This document shows, one piece after another, positions 1 to 10,700 of a stretch of DNA of 64,000 nucleotides. The position numbers and the translations under genes are program-made. The stretch is from Straminergon stramineum (Eukaryota > Streptophyta > Bryopsida > Hypnales > Calliergonaceae). Below the pieces are notes generated by a model. That model was not told the DNA's origin and did no database searches. It worked only from the letters and a program-made list of their open reading frames with translations. Each line of letters starts with the position of its first letter. Within the stretch, counting starts at the first letter, position 1. The stretch lies in the NCBI GenBank assembly GCA_963920665.1, contig OY987263.1, positions 37,436,547 to 37,500,546 of the forward strand, written 5' to 3'.

Positions 1-1268
1 TGTTCAATGAAAAACCCATAAATCTTGAATCTTGAATCCTTAGCAGTAAGTATTTTTTATCATTTTTGAGGGTCATTTTTTCTTCTATGAGATCAATTTT
101 TTCATAATTCTTTTAGACATTACCTATAATTCTTACCCAAATTAACCCAAGAGTTTAAATTTCTCTCCAATTGAACAATTGCTTGAATTTTTACATTGAT
201 CCAAATCAATGTTCATAGGAAAACTATTAATACCTTTTAGTTTGTTTTTCTGTTTTTGAATGGAAAAAGGAAAAAAAAAACATTACATTGTTTTAGATTA
301 CAATCATAGATATATACATTTTAAAAATTTAAGAAGGATTACCATCATAATTGAAGAAAAGCTTATGGATTTAAAGCCATGACCAAAGCCTTATTAACTC
401 AACTCCATATCATATTTGAAACACTCATATTTGACTTGATATTGGTCATTTTACATGATTTAAAGTGATAATAGAATTAAAGAAAAAAATCATCATAGAT
501 TTTAGTAGAATGCGAAGGCATTTGAAATTAACATCCTTACAAAAAAAAACTAAATTTTTAGACTCCATCGAAACTTTGAGGTCACTTAAACCTTTCAAGG
601 GTGAAAAATTTGACCTATGAATGTTTGAAATGTCCACTTGTGTTGCAACATAATGCAACACAATTTTGGGGGTATTTTAACAAAGAAATTGTAAAAAAAT
701 TGATAGTTACAAAAGTTGGTCTTCAAGCTAAGCCAGATCCAATGAAACTCAAAACTTACAACATAGATTATTATTGCATCTCTTTCATGTCCTAGAAGCC
801 ACAATATAAACAAGTATTCTATAAGCATACGTGGTAGTGTATTTTAGCAAGACTAAGTTCAGATGATAAAATGACATCCAAATTAACAATGCCAATTATT
901 GAATTATGAATCCAATACTATATATTTTTCCAACTTTAAATACATAATTTTCATTTTAGGATTTAAATACAATCTTGTATAATTCTAATTGTATACATGC
1001 CTAGTGCCAGTCATATTTGATCATGATTAGATTTAGAAATTAAAATGTTAAATTGATATCCAAATCAAAAAACATTTATGTATAGTGTATTAGCAAGGTA
1101 GTATAGAGTCTCCCTTCTAAAAAAGGTATATAGTCCACATGTAATCTTTGCTATTCAAGTGAATTTCAAGTGGAACTAAAGATGAACATACTCTTAATTC
1201 ACACCAACCTCAAAAGTAATCCAAAGATCTTTATTTTCTTATCCAAATGAAAGATGCTAATTGTTAGA
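1..1268. other. AT-rich non-coding stretch
   Basis: No gene is supported here. Short open frames lack homology-like motifs and most begin at non-ATG codons. The sequence is strongly AT-rich with homopolymer A/T runs. It leads directly into the TTAA-flanked element that starts at 1273. Confidence 0.6.
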
Positions 1269-1272
1269 TTAA

Positions 1273-2196
1273 CCCCTAAAGGACCAAGGTGCCTTTTTTG
1301 GCAACATAGAAATTTTGGGCAGGTACGTGTGACTACAGATTTCCATGTTTTTGGCCCAAATTTTAATAGAAGGTGTGGACGAGGAATATCTTTCATATGC
1401 ACTAAATTTCAGGACATTTGGAAATATGAGTCAAAAGTTATGGCCTAATATGTTGTTTGTTTCTCAACTCGGGCAGTCTGGGCAGATCTGAATATATCAA
1501 TCTAAAAAACCAATTTCAAATTTTTATTTTTGAAAAAAGTGATTTTTACATAGAAAGATTTGAATCATTCCATTTTGATCAATGAGTCAAAAGTTATGAG
1601 ATGTTTTAGTTTACGAGCACTTATGGATTTTCTACTCTAAAATAAACTTTGAAGTCCTTTATTTAACTCAATTTTTAATATTTTTGGAAAAAATAAAATC
1701 ATAGGGTATATATTGTTTATTACAACATTTCCACCATTGGGATTGGCATTTTCTAATTCCAATAATAAACTATTAACAATTTAGTATTTTGAATCATTCT
1801 CTACATCTTTGTACTTACTATTTTTTTCCTATATGTTGCACAATTCCAAATGATCTGAAAATTTTCAAGAATATAGACAACTTGACTTCAAGAATGAATC
1901 TAAAGAAGCACCACCATTTTGGACATTTTTTCATACAAATAGGATTTTGTGAAGTGAAGCTGCCCGGTTTTTCGCAGGGTCCAAAAAAGGATTTTTGTCA
2001 CTTCAAATGTTAATATCTTGCAATCTACATGGTGGAAATTTCTGAAATTTTTTGCACATCTTCTCAATGTAGATTACTACAAGATCCTACAGTTACATGT
2101 GTCCAAAAATGATATTTTTCAAAAATTTGGTACTTGTATTAGAAATGGCAGTTTTTGAGGGTTTTGGGTGATAAGGTAGTCAAGGAACTTTAGGGG
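1273..2196 (+). mobile_element. TTAA-flanked non-autonomous DNA element, ~920-bp class, copy A
   Basis: The element is bounded by TTAA at 1269-1272 and TTAA at 2197-2200. Its ends are inverted: CCCCTAAAGGACC at the left and, read on the other strand, CCCCTAAAGTTCC at the right. The same 0.9 kb sequence recurs at 39279-40208 (same strand) and 20571-21486 (opposite strand), with matching interior blocks such as the GTGGAC/GGGAAC..GGAATATCTTTCAT region. It holds no long ORF, so it is non-autonomous. TTAA target duplication with CCC ends is known for piggyBac, and TTAA also for Kolobok; the assignment is inference. Confidence 0.85.
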
Positions 2197-2817
2197 TTAA
2201 TAATCCCGACCAATGGTGAATGTCTTGTCATGTTTAAACACATAATTTGCATTCTCGTAGTAAGATACAATATTGTACACCAACCATTCTAAACATCTAG
2301 ATACAATGTTATATGGTTTCCCCCACCCATTTTAAGCATCATTTCCTTTGGGGGAAAAATGACCGTGTCTTCATGATCTCCATTGAGTTGCGACAGAATC
2401 TACCACTTTAGATAAAAATTGACAAGAAGACGCCATGTCCATTTCATCTCTTAAAAGATGAAGCTTCATTCCAACAAATGGAGCTTCATTCTAGGATGGA
2501 TCATGCATTCCTACCACACAACAACAACTAGATTGTAGTAGCATCAACCTCAACGCCATCCTCAATGCCACCATTGGGAGAATGTTTAGGTGACCTTTTG
2601 AAGCACCTAAACCCTATGTAGTGATATGAGTAGGATTTAGGTCTATAGCAGAGCGCCCTTATGGATGTCAGTAATCAAGCACACAGCTCCATGTGGGGTA
2701 AAGATGAAGGAGTAATCCTATTACTAGCTAGGAATTTTTGATTTTATTGAAAAAATATGAAAGGTCGTGTGGCCATTACCCCAACAATGACAACCAAGGT
2801 CACCACAATCAGTTTAA

Positions 2818-3015
2818 CCCTTGAACGACTTGGCGGACGATTATTGTCCGATGAATGACAAGAAATTCTCTTAGGTAGGACAAAATTGCAACTATTCATC
2901 CTCGGATCTACAATAGTTTGACTCCCAATGAACATTTTTGTTTTTTCTACAGTGGATGATGTCACATGGTTCCAAAATGCTTGATTTTCACGGTCACTAG
3001 CCCGGCGTTCAAGGG
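2818..3015 (+). mobile_element. TTAA-flanked MITE, ~200-bp class, copy D
   Basis: TTAA at 2814-2817 and 3016-3019 flank a 198-bp unit. The left end is CCCTTGAACGACTTGG and the right end, on the other strand, is CCCTTGAACGCCGGGC. Relatives lie at 28223-28444 and 37961-38188 (complete), 24428-24573 (broken) and 25306-25531 (diverged). A 168-codon reverse frame overlaps it but is not supported as a gene. The unit is too short to encode a transposase. Confidence 0.82.
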
Positions 3016-3025
3016 TTAAGTATAA

Positions 3026-3138
3026 GGCAATGCCCTTATCGTCAAGCATTGCGCCAAATAATCCATTGACGTGGAGGGCAGAGCCCAATAAAGAGACCCG
3101 ATTATTTGGCGCAATGCTTGACAATAAGGGCCATTGCC
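3026..3138. repeat. Near-perfect 38-bp inverted repeat with 34-bp loop
   Basis: Left arm 3026-3064 (starts GGCAATGCCCTTATCG, ends GCGCCAAATAAT) is matched by its reverse complement at 3099-3138. One extra base near GGCC and a C-to-T change are the only visible differences. It begins ten bases after the right TTAA of the preceding MITE. It could be a foldback transposon remnant or a hairpin-forming transcript; no expression evidence is visible. Confidence 0.75.
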
Positions 3139-3216
3139 TGCCATAAACCACCACAAGAAATAAATTAAAAAAAGGATGAAGAATGGGGATGAGAATTTGA
3201 TGTTGGATGTATAATC

Positions 3217-3265
3217 CGTAATGCCCGATTATGGGGGGACAAACCCGCAAAATTGGGCATTACGG
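3217..3265. repeat. Short inverted repeat CCGTAATGCCC / GGGCATTACGG
   Basis: CCGTAATGCCC near 3217 is followed about 25 bases later by its exact reverse complement. The region around it is richer in GC than the flanks. This may be the eroded end of another foldback element. Confidence 0.5.
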
Positions 3266-6200
3266 CACAGAACCCGCCCAGGAAATGAACGCCACTGCCA
3301 ATTCCCAGCGGTGGTTTACGTCTCCATTACTCAGCCGGGTTGACCCTCCCCCGGCCCGGCCCCAGTCTGAACCCGCCTCTGAACTTGTCTTGTTAAGTTA
3401 GCAATTGGACAATCAGTGACAGAGCTGCCTGGCTGGATTCCTTCATTGCTGCTTTCAACAGTCTGCCAGCAAATTGTGGCGTTCGGTGGACTCCACGGCA
3501 CGTACAGCTAGTACTGTACAGTAGTTACGTAAGGTTGGAGGTTTAGCTTCGATCAGAAAGAGAATTAACTTACTCATTGCCTTCCAGCGAAGATGACTGT
3601 GCAGAACTGCAGATGTGACAGATTGAACCTTTATTCTGCTTTTGCTTGACCATACTGTACCACTAATGCAAACGATTGCAAGTGCAGGATATTATTTGAC
3701 TTGTAAGTTACTGACATTCTTTCGAGTCGATCGTCTCTCTTTTCAGTCACAGTCCATCTTATTTATAGGATCTTTACGAGGGGGAATGAATCTCTTTAGC
3801 GTCAGCAGGTTATTCCATAACATTCTTTAGCTAGCAATTGTGAGAACTCAAATCGCCCTTCTGCAGTGGAGGTGGTAATCTAAAGCAAAAAAGACCCAAA
3901 AGTCATGAATTCTCTAGCAGTTGTACGTGAAGCTCACCGTTGTCCATTGTAGAAGGCAACCAAAAGGACGCAAGAGTCATTCTTACTGTAAGCATTTATG
4001 AGAGCTCCATCGATCGGCGATGGTAACGAAAAGAAGACTCAAAACTTTATGATTTACTGTCGAAATCATGCATTGCGATTATCTAGTAGCTTTTGGTACC
4101 TCACATGTACCTGATGAGACGAGCTCGATCGAGGTTACGCACAAAAAGTATCAAGATTCTTTGTCCAAGAATGTTGGGAAACTTAGCTCTGTTGACCCTG
4201 CGATATGGCCAACTCTGGGATCAACGGCATAGCATTGTATATATGTATTCAGGAGTAAAGAACAGTTCCAAAACAGTGTGCGATTGAACAGGCCCAATGG
4301 CTAACGTACATTCAAACGAGATTTGCAGGTCTATTTTAAAATATGTAAGTGTAGCTGGTGAACTCTGAAGCACCCTCGAGATAGCTGCAAGCGGCTCTGG
4401 ACAATTCAGTGTACACGGCAATGCAGCACCTCAATTAGATTCGGAAGGTTAGTCTAAGCAAACTCAAAAATCAAGCCCTTCTCTGATCATTAATGCATAA
4501 ACCACTAAACAAGAAAGGAAACAAAATGTATCAAATAGAAAGAAGAAACTAAGAGTTTATTGTGAAGTGGGAAGAAATCGGTTTACAGTTGCAAGCTAAT
4601 TTTGAAATGTGGTCAAGACAATAAATGCACCACTTGGTTCTCTAAATTCAAGCTCTAAATTCAAGATTCTCATCCAGAATTACAATCCCTTTTCTCACAT
4701 GTTGCATACTTGTGAGTTCTCATAGGTGGAAGGAAGATTAGGTGTGGAACTATAAAGAGTTCCATTTTTTGGAACCAAAACAAGTTTGATCCCTAGGTCT
4801 CTATTCTTTGCTATTCTAATGGAAAGAAACCACAATTTTCTCCTACTTTGTGATAAACTCTACTATGTCTCACATTTTTCATCGATAGAAATATGATTTG
4901 GAAATTACCATCCAAGTTACTATAATTAACTATTAACTTTGAATTTGGGCACCTAGGAGTTAATAGTATTCCTTTTTGTACTAGCCATTAGTAAGATAAC
5001 CACACCTAAAACATCACTATTTCTAGTCCCACAATTTCAAGGTCAGATGACAAAATAAATTCATGAGATTGTTAATAAATTCAAGAAAAATGCCACGCAA
5101 GTGGTCTCATAATTTTCTAATGCTTTAGTAATATTCTACAAATTTTCATAATTGAAAACAAAGGATAGCCTATACTTAACACTAGACTCACCTTGAATGG
5201 AAACCCTTCAAGCATAAAATGTCTCAAACTCCCATTGGAGGCTTCAAAACACTCCTCACCTTTCATTTATTTAGTTGCTTACAAAAAGATGTGGTGGTTT
5301 TGAGTCATGCAAGTGTTCATTCGATGCCATTTTTTTAAGTGTTGGAGAACAAAAAGTGTTGCTTTTTGGGTGCTGCTACATTAAAAGAATGACAGCTCCG
5401 TATCCGAGGAACCTTGTTAATTCACCTTATTCTGATGCTCACACTTCTATAAATGACTCCTACTAAAGGGGAATTTCCACAAATTTCCAGATCGCAAAAT
5501 CGGTATCAAACTGAAATTATTGTGGCCAATTTGGCGGTCTAACTATACGTGGAAACCCCTCCTAGTTTCTTGTGGTATTGATACAAGTACACAAGAAATT
5601 GCTATTCAGCAAAGCACTAGCTATACCATGATAAGACACTGCAGATGTCAAACGCAAACAGTATTCTACCAACAGCAAAATCAAGGGTACACTCATATTA
5701 CCTGGAAAAGCCTAGAACATATTAATTGGGACTTGCGATGCAATCGTATGTGCCCTTCAAGCCCGCCTTTAAGAACTGCTTCAGAACCTGTCGTTGTTTC
5801 AGAGAGGTGTTTATATGTCACCAGTACTGGATTTCATGACTTGGAAAGCATTTTCGCAAAGGACTCAATAAGAAATCTTTTTATCCATCACATTCGTCTC
5901 CTCTCTTCGAACGGCTCCCCGGTCAGTTTGTAATCTGAAAGTGACAGAAGCAAGTTGGCGTTAGAAATGAACCAAAGGTTACTGACAGCTGATTAATTGG
6001 AATGAAAATGGATCCTCTAATTTCTTCAATTAAGAAGTTACGTAGGCCTGACTCTCTTAGACGACTGTCACAGACTCACTGCTAATAGATTCTCTAACAT
6101 GGTATGTTTGAGGATCCTGCGCGCAATCGAAACACCAAGCATGTGATGCTCTAAGAAACAGTGTACAAGAGACTTGTAGACCATCTGTCATTATGGTAAG

Positions 6201-6977
6201 CACTCTGCAATCTCGTACTAGTGTACTACAATATACCAACTCTTTTTTTAAGGAACAAATAAATGCAGGGGCGCAATTGAATGTAGAATAGAGAGTAGTA
6301 CACCCACGAGATACCCAACTAGTACCTCTTCAATAACAAGCACTATCACGGTTTCTAGGCAAAGGATCACATGGCTTAGACATCAGAACCTCATGCAGAA
6401 GTGTAGTGTACAGCTGCATTTCCATTTAGGCCAGGGTCTTGCCAGGCACGATGAAAAAGGAACCATCACTGTAACTAGCGCTTACGCAGCAGGTTTCAGT
6501 TCAATGCTCATTCCCTTGTCATTCCCTTTGTTCATCGCAGTTGATACAAGGTAACAACATCTATTTGCAACCCGTTCCCCAAAGCGACCAATATATTGGA
6601 TTCAATCATCCCCAGTTTGTCATGTTTAGATCATATACGTTTGGGGCATGAGCACATTATTACAGACATATCAACAGACGGAATCTAGAATCACACGCAA
6701 ACATGCATAGGAATCATCTTTCAATTGCTAACATGGCCAACAATACTGAGCAGAAACTTAAGAAGTTTAATAGTAATCCCCAAGCTCAGTATTTGTTTGC
6801 TCGCATTTCTGAGTACATGCCTTAAACCAAATTTGAGCTAGTACCTGCTTTCCGGCCGACCGTTTCATTGCGACGGTTCTCACGTTCTGACCCCCTCGTT
6901 TCTGTTGTACAGAATCCCGAAAAAATTCGAATAATTTTTAGACCTGTCTTGATGCGAGTGAGTTGCGTATATGAGAG
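3266..6977. other. Intergenic region upstream of the lipid-transfer protein gene
   Basis: No gene is supported. The longest forward frame (5520-5933) starts at TTG and has no recognisable domain. The region has intermediate GC in 3.3-4.4 and 5.4-7.0 kb, and an AT-rich block in between that includes one copy of a dispersed repeat (4975-5345). The last few hundred bases presumably hold the promoter of the downstream gene. Confidence 0.55.
4975..5345 (+). repeat. Dispersed repeat, copy 1 (other copy 53360-53730)
   Basis: This stretch matches 53360-53730 on the same strand. Shared landmarks in order are TTTCTAGTCCCAC, GATGAGATT/CATGAGATT, AAAACA..AGGATAGCCTA, AATGGA.ACC.TT, AAAATGTCTCAA and GAGTCATG. 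The match is diverged and no terminal structure was found. It looks like an old transposon fragment of unknown class. Confidence 0.6.
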
Positions 6978-6985
6978 TATTTAAG
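6978..6985 (+). promoter_or_regulatory. TATA-like box of the lipid-transfer protein gene
   Basis: TATTTAAG lies 73-80 bases upstream of the chosen ATG at 7058. This spacing suits a TATA element with a short 5' leader. It is the only TATA-like motif close to the start. Confidence 0.45.
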
Positions 6986-7057
6986 CCTTCCAGTTGAGTC
7001 CATGCTCATCACCTTATTCCTTTGTTTCCATCGGCTGTATCATTATTGAAAGCAACA

Positions 7058-7797
7058 ATGGAGAACAAAAAGAATCTTCTCCAAGCGTTTGTAGCATTGG
7101 TGACTGTCATTCTGGTGGTCGAGGAGTCCCGTGGAGTAGCAGCAATAGCCGGACCATGCTCAGGCACCTTGTCCTCGCTGTCAGTGTGCTTGCCAGCAGT
7201 GGAAGGGGAGAATCCTCCGTCACCAACGGACGCTTGCTGCGCCATCGTTCGTAGCACCGACACATCCTGCCTTTGCAACGTCATGACAGCGTACTCCAAT
7301 TCCATGGGCGTCAATATGCATGCCTCTCTTCTTCTGCCCAAAGAATGCAAGAAAATCGTCCCCTCTGGCTACACTTGTGACGGTAACTAATTCACATTCG
7401 AATTCACTTCCCAATTACAGAAATCTTATGAAATTGCATGTTGAATATGATCATGTAAATTTTCGAGCTATGCTTTCGTGTTTTTGAAATCACATTCGGA
7501 AATTTAAAGATTTTGACAATCCATAGCTTATTCTACATAGAAAAGAACACTAAAGAATTAAACAAGATCTTCAAGAGTTTCACATTGATTCCAACAAGTG
7601 AGAAACTTTTGAGGTTTCCAAAACAAACAATACAATCGCTAGAGGTAGATTTATTAAATGTTCAATGTAAAATTTGGAACCTACCCGTAGCTCGAAACTC
7701 CCACATCGCCTGACTTCTACTGATACTGTGATGAATTCTTGCAGGCTACGGTGTCCCTTCCTTCGTTCCCCAGAACCGCAAGCTTATTAGTGTGTAG
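7058..7797 (+). CDS. Secreted non-specific lipid-transfer protein (8-Cys, DIR1-like)
   Basis: Two exons, 7058-7382 and 7745-7797, joined across a GT/AG intron (7383-7744, phase 1), give a 125-residue protein. Residues 1-29 form a signal peptide: MENKKN followed by a hydrophobic run. The eight cysteines of the LTP/hydrophobic-seed family are all present: C34, C44, C60-C61, C71-x-C73, C97, C107. They are expected to form four disulfides around a lipid-binding cavity. The protein should act in the apoplast, carrying fatty acids or lysolipids. An intron just after the last cysteine is common in plant LTP genes. An in-frame TTG at 7022 would extend it, but ATG at 7058 directly precedes the signal peptide. 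The short tail PSFVPQNRK after the intron resembles DIR1-like/type II-related LTPs. No GPI-attachment tail is seen. Confidence 0.9.
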
Positions 7798-10700
7798 ACG
7801 GGCACTGCGGAACCCACGCAGTGTCAGATTTGAAATATATAGATGACAGTGTTACTGAAGAGCGAAATTGATACTATCGACTTATCTGCAGACATATGAG
7901 AATCGATCATGTGCATATAGTCATTTGCAAGGAGTGAAATTGTACGAGAATGAGAAAAAATCAAACTGCATGCTGTGCACATATTTCGATTCCTAGAAGG
8001 ATACTCACGGCTGTCTCACAAAATTGAAAGCAATTTCAGTTCTCTACCATTCGAAGTGTAGAGAAACTGAAGAATGTCGGAGTCAAAGTAAGATAATGAT
8101 ACCTAATTGCAACCACCACCTCAGTGCATGCTACCCAAATCTTGCTCAACAAGTACATAATTATTGATTTTGAGAATGCACACCACCTCAACATCAGAAC
8201 TTGTGTTGGTTTTAGATCATCTACCAATGAAACTTTGATGCTCGAAATCCTCTTTTGATTTGCTAACATTATAAAGAAATTCGACCGTTCTAAAAATAGG
8301 GACTACCCCACAGTGCTTAAAGTGTCGCAATTAGGTGTGGATAACGTATGCTATCTAAAGTATTTCGTACAAGATGATTTAAACAGAGAACCAGATGAGT
8401 ACGATATGCAAGAATGAATAAGTGAATTGGACAATGCTTTACTAGTAAGCACCGGTCACACGCTAATGCTTGGAATGGCACCGGCATACGTTGTTTTTTC
8501 GCTTGATGTTTCTCACTGTTTACAGAAGCCAAAGATGTCTGACGAAGTTCACATTCTCATATAGGAATTAAAAAATCCAGTAATAAGCTGTTGAAGCTCG
8601 CAAATTCAACGTCCAAATTTACAGTGACGCTCTATCTCCCTCATTCAATAGATGATTGAAACGCTTCATATCGTCACATCAAGTTAGATTGAGAAACGGA
8701 GAGTCTGGAGGAACTCTCCGAAGTAAACATCTCAGGATTAATCTTAAAACACAGCACGTACAATTACCAAAATGTTCGACAAAATGGACTCAATCGCTTA
8801 TTACATGCCTACCCTAATTCCTTGGGAAATGCAGTGACACTATTTACGCGGGTACCGGAATATGCAAAATAGAAAACAGACCGTTGTTGGACTAATTCCA
8901 GACAAACATATTATTTTCTGCTTTCTGCTTATCCAAACTCTCCGAGACACAACTTCCAGGATTTTCACTGACTTCCATTCGATTGTTACGACACTAGGAC
9001 ATACCAGTGTGGCAAGCGTTTACCTCCGAAACCGAATAGAAAACCAGTTTTGTGCCCGTCATCATTCAAATTTTTCTCAAGACGCCACTGAATCCTGAAT
9101 GGCAAGCAAACATATCAAGCCTGTCATCCTCAACTCTTCGTTCCAGATTCAAATTTCTGGCTTACTAAGCTCCTGAAATTCCATTCCTGCGTTGAAACAA
9201 GCACGTTTCACTACGCGTCCCTCCAGGAGCAAGAATTGAGCATACAGACATTGGAAGCGCACATTGCTGAACTTGGAATAGCATCAGTTTATCAACACCG
9301 CAAGCAAGAAGCGCAACAAATCTGTCACCAAAAATTTTGCAAGAGTTTTTTAGGACAATTTCCAACACCTGCAAAGAAGAACATAATCACTACAAGCTTC
9401 GCTGAAATGCAATGTCCGATACAAAATTTCCATGAAAACCTAACCTCTGCCCTCCAGATTGAATCATGTGAAACCAAGAGATATGTATCCTGAAGAGTTG
9501 GAATTTGTCATCTATTAAGATAGACCAACCTATTACCACCCTGATTCGCAATCTGAGTATATTAGGACCAACTCGAGGAGGGGCACATATTTTTCAAAGG
9601 TGTGTGCATGTTTCATGAATCAAACCCAAGTGGAATTATAATTTTCCGATTAAAATTGTAGTTTCTATGAATTTTTAAAGTGGTCTGCCCTAAATTACAA
9701 AATCACCACTAGACTAAAGTCATAAATGTCCTATCCTAAACCTATAACTACCATGACATTTACCTATTAACACCAGAGTATTGACCAATCAAAAGCTAAC
9801 ATGTTACCCAAGTTGGAATTAATGCACTGAAATTATCAGAATAGTGAATGGATTTGGTGAGTTTTATGGTGGAGATGAGGCCAAAACTAGGATGGTGGTT
9901 ATAGGAAGCTGGCAGAAATGGGCTAGTCTACCTTATATTAAATACACATTGTCATGGGATCTACCACGACCCAATGTCACAAATATGGTCAAGTTTTCAT
10001 CCCAAATGTTTCATCATGTCATCTTGAATGTTTTTCATCCTATTCTGTAAGACTTTGATTGGCTATCCAATCCATATTCTCCGAAGTACAATGTTCCATT
10101 GCATTGGTCTATATTAGTAATAAATAATGTGCAATTGTAGAGAGTGTCAAATACATAAGTAGTGAAGAAAATGTGTAACTATAGAGAGTGTCAAATGTCA
10201 CATGTATTAGATAACTAATGAGCTACACTAGGGGCAAATTGGTTATCGTACACAACTAGTTGTATATTTTTCAATCACAACCTTTGGTCTGCATAATCCA
10301 AAGGTGTAGGAAGCAAGTTGAAAGGAAAAAAGGTTATGAGTTGCAACTTATGATGGCAATGGTGACGGGTTGCCAATGGGATGGTGCCAAGTTAGCATTG
10401 AAAAGTCAACAATTGGTTATGTGATAATGAAGACTTTGATAGTTGTAGAAAGAGTTTTGACTTCTTGACTCTTGCAATACCAAGTACTCCTTATTCCTCA
10501 TAATATCAGTCATTTTTTGTAGTAATGACAATATTAAGGATTTGGCATGAATTTTTCAAATGCAAGTTATGATCAAATGATTATGTAGTGAATGTGCAAT
10601 GTGTCCTCTCAAGTGCAAAAAAAGGGAGCTTGGCTAGTAATTGCAATCAAGAAAAGATTAGAAAGTAGGAGGTTGCAATAAATACAAAGTATTGTAGATA

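Noticed and set aside
1269..1285. TTAACCCCTAAA read as interstitial telomere repeat
   Set aside because: It occurs once at each element end and never in tandem arrays, so it is a transposon terminus.
2744..3250. 168-codon reverse-strand open frame
   Set aside because: It spans the TTAA MITE and the hairpin, so its sequence is repeat-derived. It has no domain-like motif and its composition follows the inverted repeat.
5520..5933. 137-codon forward frame
   Set aside because: Starts at TTG, shows no hydrophobic core pattern or known motif, and has no splice context linking it to another exon.
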